NCBI GenBank assembly: GCA_902805475.1
Contig: CADCSX010000010.1
Span: forward strand, 806,001-870,000
From: Entonaema liquescens
Taxonomy: Eukaryota > Ascomycota > Sordariomycetes > Xylariales > Xylariaceae
DNA: 64,000 nucleotides
Direction: 5' to 3'
How positions within the stretch are numbered: position 1 is the first letter of the stretch; every line of letters starts with the position of its first letter. Made by a program: the position numbers and the translations under genes. The notes beneath the pieces were generated by a model. It saw nothing but the letters and a program-made list of their open reading frames with translations. It was not told where the DNA came from and ran no database searches. Below, in pieces: positions 57,166-64,000 of the stretch.

Positions 57166-58832
57166 TCACCCTTCCTTCCAGACATTATGCCCATCGTGGT
57201 CCTTCCCCACAGCAATAAACTCACTCCCCTCACCATTCTCGCTCCCAGCGCTCTTCTCACTAGCACTGCTACCACCAGCGCTATCCGGACGGGCGCTCCC
57301 CCCCTCCCAGGCGCTCAGCTCGTCGACCTTGCGGATGCCCATCATCCAGGCGACCAGGCCGCGGGGGGCCCAGCGGCCGACGAACCCGTACAGCCCGGCG
57401 CCGAGGCCGACGCGCACGACGTCGCTCTGGTCGGAGCCGTCGATGACGTCGAACACGGCGTTGTGCAGCTCGCGCAGGGAGCTGCCGCGCAGCCCGCGGA
57501 TGCGGCCCGCCGAGATCGCCGACGACGACTGCGAGACGTAGTTGCGGCCGTAGGCGTGGCGCGCCGACTCGGGCCATTGGAGAGTTTCGGCCGGCGAGGC
57601 GTGCAGGAGCGGGTGTAGGCCCGAGGGCGCGTTGGGGTTGAGGTTCGTTGGTGCGCCGGGACCATTCGCGCGGCTGGGTGTGAAGCCGGCGAAGTCGAAG
57701 GTGCCGAGTTGGACGTGCGTTACGGGGATGGCGAGGGGGCGGAGTTCGGCTGTGAGGACCTCGGTGAAGGCGGAGAGGGCAGAACATACGGTTGCTTCGG
57801 GGGCGTGGAAAGGTGGGTTGATGGAGGAGATGATAGACGGGGTGAAGACGAGGACTCTGGGTGTTGCGGTGGTTTCTCCTTGAGGAGTTATTCTAGATGT
57901 GAGAAGAGGTAGGAAGGACTGGATCGTGAGGATGGGATGGAGGAGGTGGGTGTTGAAGAGATCGGCGAAACTTGAGGGAGGGATCGTGGCGATGGGTGAG
58001 GTTTGGTAGTTGAGCGAAGGTATCAGGATAATAGCCTTTAACACCAGGTAGGTTGGCTTTGCTCGCGGAACCGCAGCATGTGGTGTTTGGAGATAGTTAG
58101 CGAACCGTTCGATTGCTTGACCAGCGTTCGGCGGCTAAACCAATATGTTAGATATAAAATAGTTTGAAGTGTTATTTCATCTTGAACGCTTACATCAGTG
58201 ATATCGATACCAAGAGGTCTGATGTCAGGTCTCGAGAGACCCTGTACAGTAACCTCGTCTTCGATAGTGTTACAAACAACATATACTATAAAGCCCCTCC
58301 TCTCCAGGTCCAAGGACAGTGCTTTAGTTAGCGGTAGTGTGGGTGATCCGGCGATGACGACAACCTCGAGTCTGCCACCATTCCGAGCACGCTTCGCTCT
58401 ACGAGGTTTACGAAGCTGTTTGGTATATTTGACTGTTCTGTATGTTATATATCCAGCAGTAACCACAACAACTCCGCAAAGTATCTTATGACGAGAAAGC
58501 CAGTCCTGTATACTTTCGAATGTAGTCATCGGCACGATCTCGACTGGCGGTGGTCGGGCAGGAGGTTTCGGTCGCACATAGTCCGGAACCCATTGTGCTG
58601 AGGATAGAGACTCCCTGATATCATCTGCTACTTTGTCGACAGCCTTATCAACATAGTCGGCAACCTCTACGGAGTATCGTCGGATTTGGTTGGGGATGGA
58701 CGAGAGCTGTCACATGTCACATCTGTTAGTGTCTCTCTATTCGTTTCAATGTTCAACAAAGCGCTGGATGAGGATACTGAGCAGTAAGAGGATACTAACC
58801 AAGTCCAAGAACTGCTGGTCGTCGGCAGACAT
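57166..58832 (-). CDS. DUF1776 family membrane-anchored SDR-like protein
   Basis: Minus-strand exons 58832-58800, 58706-58194 and 58134-57166 join in phase to 504 aa. It starts MSADDQQFLDLLSSIPNQIRRYSVEVADYVDKAVDKVADDIRES, the family's helical head, followed by VPDYVRPKPPARPPP. A transmembrane helix (ILCGVVVVTAGYITYRTV) and a basic stretch (KQLRKPRRAKRAR) come next. The rest is a degenerate Rossmann fold: VVVIAGSPTLPLTKALSLDLERRGF (a short-chain-dehydrogenase-like nucleotide loop lacking the usual TGxxxGxG), DIRPLGIDITD, and SFADLFNTHLLHPILTIQSFLPLL. The C-terminal exon is strongly GC-rich (57250-57700). The family is fungal-specific and of unknown function. Long frames on the opposite strand here are shadows of the GC-rich coding sequence. 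Confidence 0.9.
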
Positions 58833-60071
58833 GGCCGGATATCAGTTGTCTGTATTTCTAGGGTTGGATGATGGGTTAAAGATTAGGTATCGATGATAAT
58901 CGGCAAAGGCGGAATATCGGTGTGTGGATCAACGATGGTGAAATTTCGAAAGTTAGCCCGCCTCGAATGGTCAAATGGACCTATCGATTAATCTTATCAA
59001 AGCCATTAAGCTTATTAATTTTAGTGCGTCTCCGCTATGGCTGGAACTGAAACTCCAAATCGTAGGTAAATGCGGGATGATGCAATCCCCGCATGCACTT
59101 AAGGCGAACCCAGATTCGGAGAATACATGTACTCTACCAAACACCGAGCCCCTGAATATCTCGATTCGCTCAGTGGGCTAACTTTATATAATAGAGCAAG
59201 AGCGATCATCTACGCCATACGCTATACTTCGAGGAAAAGGTGTAACTATATTGCGCTTGCTTTGTGCTCGGTCCCTATACACTATATCGCATACCAAACG
59301 TAGGCGCCGAAGGGCTTCTTCAACAAGAACACAGCTTAACATTCAATAACCATTAGGGTAAGCTTTGTTGGGAATAAGGTATACTCCGCCCAAGCACAAG
59401 TTAGGGACTATATAGTGAAGAGCTCTTTAGATTTATACTTCGGGGCCGCTAGAGCCTAGAAAGGTAAAGCGCCGTGAATCAACGCTAGTGATTATAGACT
59501 TGCCGAATCCACTTGCTAGGATTGACTATGCAGTCCTCCCGAAAGTCTATACGTAACAGAGTTTCACAAGCCCTATAGGTCTATATTAGAACCTTCGGCG
59601 AACGTCTAAGTACAGCGAATGTCTTAGTAGTATACGCTCAGGTCTTGCTACCAGAATGCTAGACACTCCTTATTCAAAACATAAACAACGACTAGCCGCC
59701 ACTATTCCTACCACGAGGATAACATAAAGGGAATAATCACAATTTATTGTATAAAACAAAGGGATTCTCTTATAAGTGTTACTACATATCACCAATAAAT
59801 GAACAAAAGCATGCTGAGATAGAACTTAGGAAATCCATTATTCCTGCATCATCTATGTGAACATATACGTATTGGATCTTAGTTCCAAACAAGGAGCATT
59901 CCTCTAAACCACCCCATAACCTCATCTCGGCTCTAAGATATGTGACCATAGTCTATCCTGCCTAATACATGACACCATATGGCATCTATGAAGTTCATCT
60001 CCATCTAATACACCTCCCTCCTCTATTTCCCATATTGCCGTCCATCTAGGACATCTAGCACTTGGAACCAT
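58833..60071. other. Intergenic region, no feature seen
   Basis: 1.2 kb with no supported gene; it is the upstream side of DUF1776 and the 3' side of the 2EXR gene. A 68-codon frame at 58975-59181 looks random. Confidence 0.5.
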
Positions 60072-60989
60072 CTACACAACCTCTTCCAGTTCCTCAGACA
60101 CGACTTCCTCTGGCCAAGGGACGTCTAACCACTCATAGACGCCGCTACGAACTTCTTTGCAGTCTTTAAGGTCGACAGCGGGGTTGATGAACTCCGGATT
60201 GAGTAGCTTTGCATAGTGGCTGGAGCGTATAAGGGTGAAGCCAAGGCTTTGTCGTAAGGCAAGCGGCCAGAGCGGATTGAATACGCCAGAGAACTCTATG
60301 CTTTTTGCGTTCCAGAAGCACCAGTAAATTCCCTTAAGGAACCACCAGTTTTGGTAGACTTCGCATTGACAGAATAGTTCGTTGTTCACGGTGTTGTGAT
60401 TTTCAGTCCAGGTGAAGTGCTCGCAAGGGTCAAAGTATACCTTGATGGATCGGGGTTTGATGTTGGCCTTAGAGATACAGGAGAATATATGTTCCCATCT
60501 GTAAAAGTCTTTGTACCTTTCTTGTCCCCAACAGTCCCAAGCTCCTCCCCACAGTGAGCATTTGTAGTCGAAGGTGAAGTCCCGGATATGGGCAATATTA
60601 TGAGGGCCGATGTCGTCAAAGAATCTATCCCAGTCTTCGGTAGGGTTACCCATTCTGACTTTCTTATAGATATACGGAGTAACTTCAGCGTACATTTGTC
60701 GGCATACCCGAGCGAGACCAACATTCTTAAATGAGTCCCTATAGAAGTAGAGTCCCAGCTCGTCCCAGGCGAATATGCCGTATTCGAACTCTTCCTCATA
60801 GATCTCCTCGTATATGGCCTGTCGAATCTCCAGCGGTAGTGAGAAGAAGCCCGTCTTTGATGCTGGCTTTTTGGCCTTCTTGACAATAGGGTTGAGTGAC
60901 TTCTCGACTATTTGTAGGTCCATCTTGAATTTGTTCATGAGGACCATTTGGCCAATTCCGGTTGAAGTGACTTGTCTCAAGGAGTCCAT
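60072..60989 (-). CDS. 2EXR-type (F-box-like) fungal protein
   Basis: Intronless, 305 aa. A basic N-terminus (LNPIVKKAKKPASK) leads into GFFSLPLEIRQAIYEEIYEEEF, the 'FxxLPxEIRxxIY' signature, and then VGLARVCRQMYAEVTPYIYKKV, the usual second conserved block (LLxVCRQxxxE). The rest is rich in Trp, Phe and Cys (ECxDWGGAWDCWGQERYKDFYRWEHIF-type segment). It is related to the same large family as the gene at 6826-7639, but the two share little beyond the signature. Function unknown. Confidence 0.8.
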   Translation of the reverse strand: MDSLRQVTSTGIGQMVLMNKFKMDLQIVEKSLNPIVKKAKKPASKTGFFSLPLEIRQAIYEEIYEEEFEYGIFAWDELGLYFYRDSFKNVGLARVCRQMYAEVTPYIYKKVRMGNPTEDWDRFFDDIGPHNIAHIRDFTFDYKCSLWGGAWDCWGQERYKDFYRWEHIFSCISKANIKPRSIKVYFDPCEHFTWTENHNTVNNELFCQCEVYQNWWFLKGIYWCFWNAKSIEFSGVFNPLWPLALRQSLGFTLIRSSHYAKLLNPEFINPAVDLKDCKEVRSGVYEWLDVPWPEEVVSEELEEVV

Positions 60990-62122
60990 GTTGTCAGGAG
61001 TTGAGACGCGACTCTGGCGATTTCTGCGACTTGTAGTGTCTATGTTCGCGACTCTTTGGATAGACGTTTTGAATCAAACGATGCGAGTCCTTGAAAATAA
61101 TTGAAGGAAGAATGGCTTTTATACCCCCGTAGGTAGTATAGGGAGTATGGCGATGAAAAATAAATAATTGTATTGAATAAAGACCTTGTGTGAATTGTTG
61201 AATTGTTCTTGGTCAAAGAATTGTTGTGGGTGGGATTGAAATAGAAATTTGTTTTGAGACTGCTTGTTTTAGTGATTCATGGCACTTAAACAATGGGGAG
61301 GTACACTGCGAAGGTACGACTTGGGATTATCTTGAACGTACCTAAGTAATTTGAACTGGTTCTCCAGCTGATATGACCCACGTATTTATATTAGGGACTT
61401 TGGTGCAGAAACACTCGAGACTCCCGGTGAGTCCTGAGTCCTAAGTGGAATCATGTTGCCTAGACCACCACGGGGTGGTGCTGTGCAGCGTCAATGCAAA
61501 GTTTATGGTGGGTAACGACTGGCAAAGTTTTCCCACTTGGTGCAGGATAGCAGAAAAAGTTTGCAAATATCTCGTGAGTTGTGCTAATATCTCCTCGAAG
61601 CTTTCCGTTGTTGCCATAGGTAAATGCTTCTGGGAAACATATCGAGTGAATGTGAGACAATAGGAACTCACGTCACTAATAAATAGATACGGCTAAACGA
61701 TAAACGTACTAGACCTTAGTTAAATCTGCGCAAAATACCTAGGGCAGGTGCCGGATACGCGGGTTAGGATTAAGTAGTGGTAGTGGTTTTATACTATACG
61801 CACGGTATCTACCTATGATATTTACGAAATTGCTAAGTGGGTATACCGTACGAACTTAAACTTGACAAGAAGAGATCCGGGGACATTGTTTGAAAATTAA
61901 AGTCTGTATTAGCCTCACATGGGTATTTTAAGTACCATATTTCAATTTACTAGCCTTCTGAGCTTGTTGTTGCCCGTGACCAAGCCAGGTTCCGCTTGTA
62001 CAACTTCCGAACTAATGTATATAACTATCGTATCTATAAGCTATGTATTTCTAAGACCATCATCCGTTTATATATACTTCCTAGATTGTACTAGCTCAAT
62101 GTAACTACTAGTGCCGAGTTTC
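60990..62122. other. Intergenic region, no feature seen
   Basis: 1.1 kb. A pair of overlapping 66-76-codon frames on opposite strands at 61441-61671 is not supported by any family. The right end is the 3' flank of the MFS gene. Confidence 0.5.
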
Positions 62123-63731
62123 CTATTTCTGCGGCTTTCCCATTGCTCGTAACTTAGCACCGTACGTCCATAGAAGGAACGGGGCAGGCCACCCTACGAC
62201 GACGAATGTGAGAGCGAGAACTGTGTTGCCCCAGCCATACCCTAGATTTTGATACATCGTCGGCGCGAAGATAGGAAAAGCAAAGCCGGCAATGCTCCGG
62301 AGGAACTGCGAAGCGGCTGACGCAGATGCAACATACTGACGATAGGCATCCATCACGTATGCCTGCATCGATTGCGTATTGTTGATGATTCCACAGCCGA
62401 GAATGGCGATACCGACATCAGGGACTACCCAAGGTAGATGTTTTTCCGCCGTCCATCCGTAAATAAGTAAGCCAAGTGGGATGAGGATTGCTCCAGGAAT
62501 CATTAGAGGTACACGGTATTCCGGTGCGGTGTTATTACCAGCCTTGGCTTTGAGATACGCCCACAAACGATCCATCATCCTACTTCCTACTTGTGCGGCA
62601 ACGGTATAGCCGATAACTAGAGCTATATAGTTGAGGCCACTCTGGGTCTCACTTTGTCCATATCGGTCTATCCACAGGGTTGCAAATGTTGATAGGACGA
62701 GGTATAGCATGCCGAAGTTGTAAGCTAGGAATATAGCAACGACCTGTAGAATGGGCTGGGTAACAAGTAGTCGGAAAGGTCGAGTTAGGGAGATGGAGAG
62801 TCTACTTTTTAGAGTTTCAGATGCAGCTTGCGTTGCTGTATAGTAAGGGTTGCCTGTGCTTTTCCGTAGCTTAGCTGCCCTTCTGTTGAGTAAGATAACT
62901 TCGTAAGTTTCTGAGAACACGAAAAAAGCTATTATTACGAGAAGCCCATCGTAGATCGAAAGAATCCAGAACGTCCATCTCCATCCGATTGATTGCGAGA
63001 CGGCGCCCCCGATGATAGGACCGAGTGCTGGTCCTAGGAGAGGGATGAACGTAGAAATGGCGAAGGAAGCCCCACGTTGGGCAGGTATCCAGGTGTCTGA
63101 CAAGACGGGATTGCTAATGGCGAACTCAGCACTGGCCCCGATACCCGAAAGAATACGGCTCGCAATCAGTAGACCCGGAGTCTGGCTGAATCCAGCGACG
63201 GTATTCCACAGGATGTAGAAGCAACTCGATAGCATCCACACTGGCCGACGTCCAAAAACTTCGGCGAGAGGTGATAGGACCATTGGGCCGAATGCGAAGG
63301 CCAAAACAAAAATGGAAAGGAATATTTGAGTCTCTTCCTCGTCTGTCTTGAGATCTACTGCAATGCTCTTTAGGGCTGGAGCTAGCATCGCGCCAGACAT
63401 GAGAGTGACCAGGCCTCCGTTGGAAAGGAGGATTGTGATCACCCATTTCCGCGTAAGGGACCAATTGTAAGGATGTTCAGGGTCGTCATCGCCGTTCCAA
63501 GTAACCTATTGATAGTATATTAGTTATTGCTACTCAGTACTTTGTAGGATATCTATATGACTTCTATCTCTTTTCTCGAGGTTCTCCTTGCTTTCTTGAT
63601 TATCTCTTCTTCACTAGACTAGAGAGTGTTTGACCTACTAATAAAGGATCTACCTCTACCCTAATAGACTCGATAACCGGCTCTATAGCCTCCAGGTTGG
63701 TTGGGTACTTCTCGGTATCTTGGGCGGTCAT
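62123..63731 (-). CDS. MFS drug:H+ antiporter-type transporter (DHA1)
   Basis: Minus-strand exons 63731-63639 (MTAQDTEKYPTNLEAIEP...DPLL) and 63505-62123 join in phase to 491 aa; the intron is 133 nt with a GTAGGT donor. The junction gives DPLLVTWNGDDDPEHPYNWSLTRKW, the standard pre-TM1 segment of fungal DHA1 pumps. Twelve hydrophobic segments are visible. Also present are the TM2-3 motif A (SPLAEVFGRRPVWMLSS), TM5 motif C (STFIPLLGPALGPIIGGAVSQSIGWRWTFW), and the cytosolic SETYEVILLNRRAAKLRKSTGN loop. It probably exports a hydrophobic toxic compound or polyamine; the substrate is unknown. It is the last gene in the window; the final 269 bases hold only its upstream region. Confidence 0.9.
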
Positions 63732-64000
63732 AGTGTATATGATACTTTCTAGGTTGTCAACTACTCACGAGAGGGGACGTTGTATTTAAGAAAGCATTCA
63801 AGGCGGCCCACTATATGTGGTTCCAAGGCCAAGAGGAGAGGTGAGGGCCTTAAGCGACGGGCACAGCTACATTATCATTATACACATTATATAGGTATAT
63901 CTTTGGGACGTCATAGTAGTATGAACTATACCCAGTATCTAACAGCTTACTGCATTAGCGACGTTCGTAACCGCCCCCCTGTTATATGTCGAACACTTAA

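Noticed and set aside
57187..57618. Long plus-strand frames opposite the DUF1776 gene
   Set aside because: They lie in a GC-rich coding exon where stop codons are rare in all frames.

Overview
The window is nuclear DNA of a filamentous ascomycete (Pezizomycotina). Short introns with GTAAGT/GTATGT donors and CTAAC-like branch points interrupt most genes. The gene set also fits: a CYT-18-type mitochondrial tyrosyl-tRNA synthetase, DUF1776, a BimC kinesin, GATOR1, GARP and SFH5 components, and 2EXR proteins. Intergenic DNA is rich in TACCTA/TAGGTA words. A Sordariomycete, perhaps Xylariales, is my best guess, at low confidence. I see no rRNA, convincing tRNA, CRISPR array or intact transposon.

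Layout. 1-2755: 3' part of a kinesin-5 gene, cut by the window edge. 3969-10156: an F-box-like orphan, a 2EXR protein and a secreted/type I membrane protein. 10429-16637: ACC deaminase, a degenerate esterase-like protein with a helical tail, and a small Tyr/Ser/Gly-rich protein. 17350-33701 is the densest block: thioredoxin reductase, PQ-loop membrane protein, SFH5, NPR2, mitochondrial TyrRS, SDH4, VPS53 and a GH18 protein. 33702-40731 is a 7-kb stretch with no gene I can support. 40732-51289: DSK2/ubiquilin, quinone-oxidoreductase-like enzyme, zinc-ribbon metallo-beta-lactamase protein, amidase, SAM methyltransferase and a DUF1772-like membrane protein. 51417-63731: GH31 alpha-glucosidase, YTH1/CPSF30, DUF1776, a second 2EXR protein and an MFS exporter.

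Most genes are unrelated housekeeping neighbours: mitochondrial translation and respiration, vesicle tethering, TORC1 nutrient signalling, mRNA 3'-end formation, redox. The accessory part (43806-51289) puts several small-molecule-modifying enzymes side by side but has no backbone synthase.

The most consistent unusual signal is technical or biological frame breakage. Five conserved genes (thioredoxin reductase, NPR2, VPS53, DSK2 and the quinone oxidoreductase) each need one or more single-base additions to restore an otherwise well-conserved frame. All seven breaks are losses of exactly one base, six of them in or beside a short homopolymer. Homopolymer contraction in a draft assembly explains this best. 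I found no undescribed multi-gene system that I can defend. The better biological leads are a GH18 enzyme with Asn in place of a catalytic Asp, an esterase fold lacking its nucleophile serine, an MBL protein with a rewritten metal motif, and a frame-preserving retained intron.
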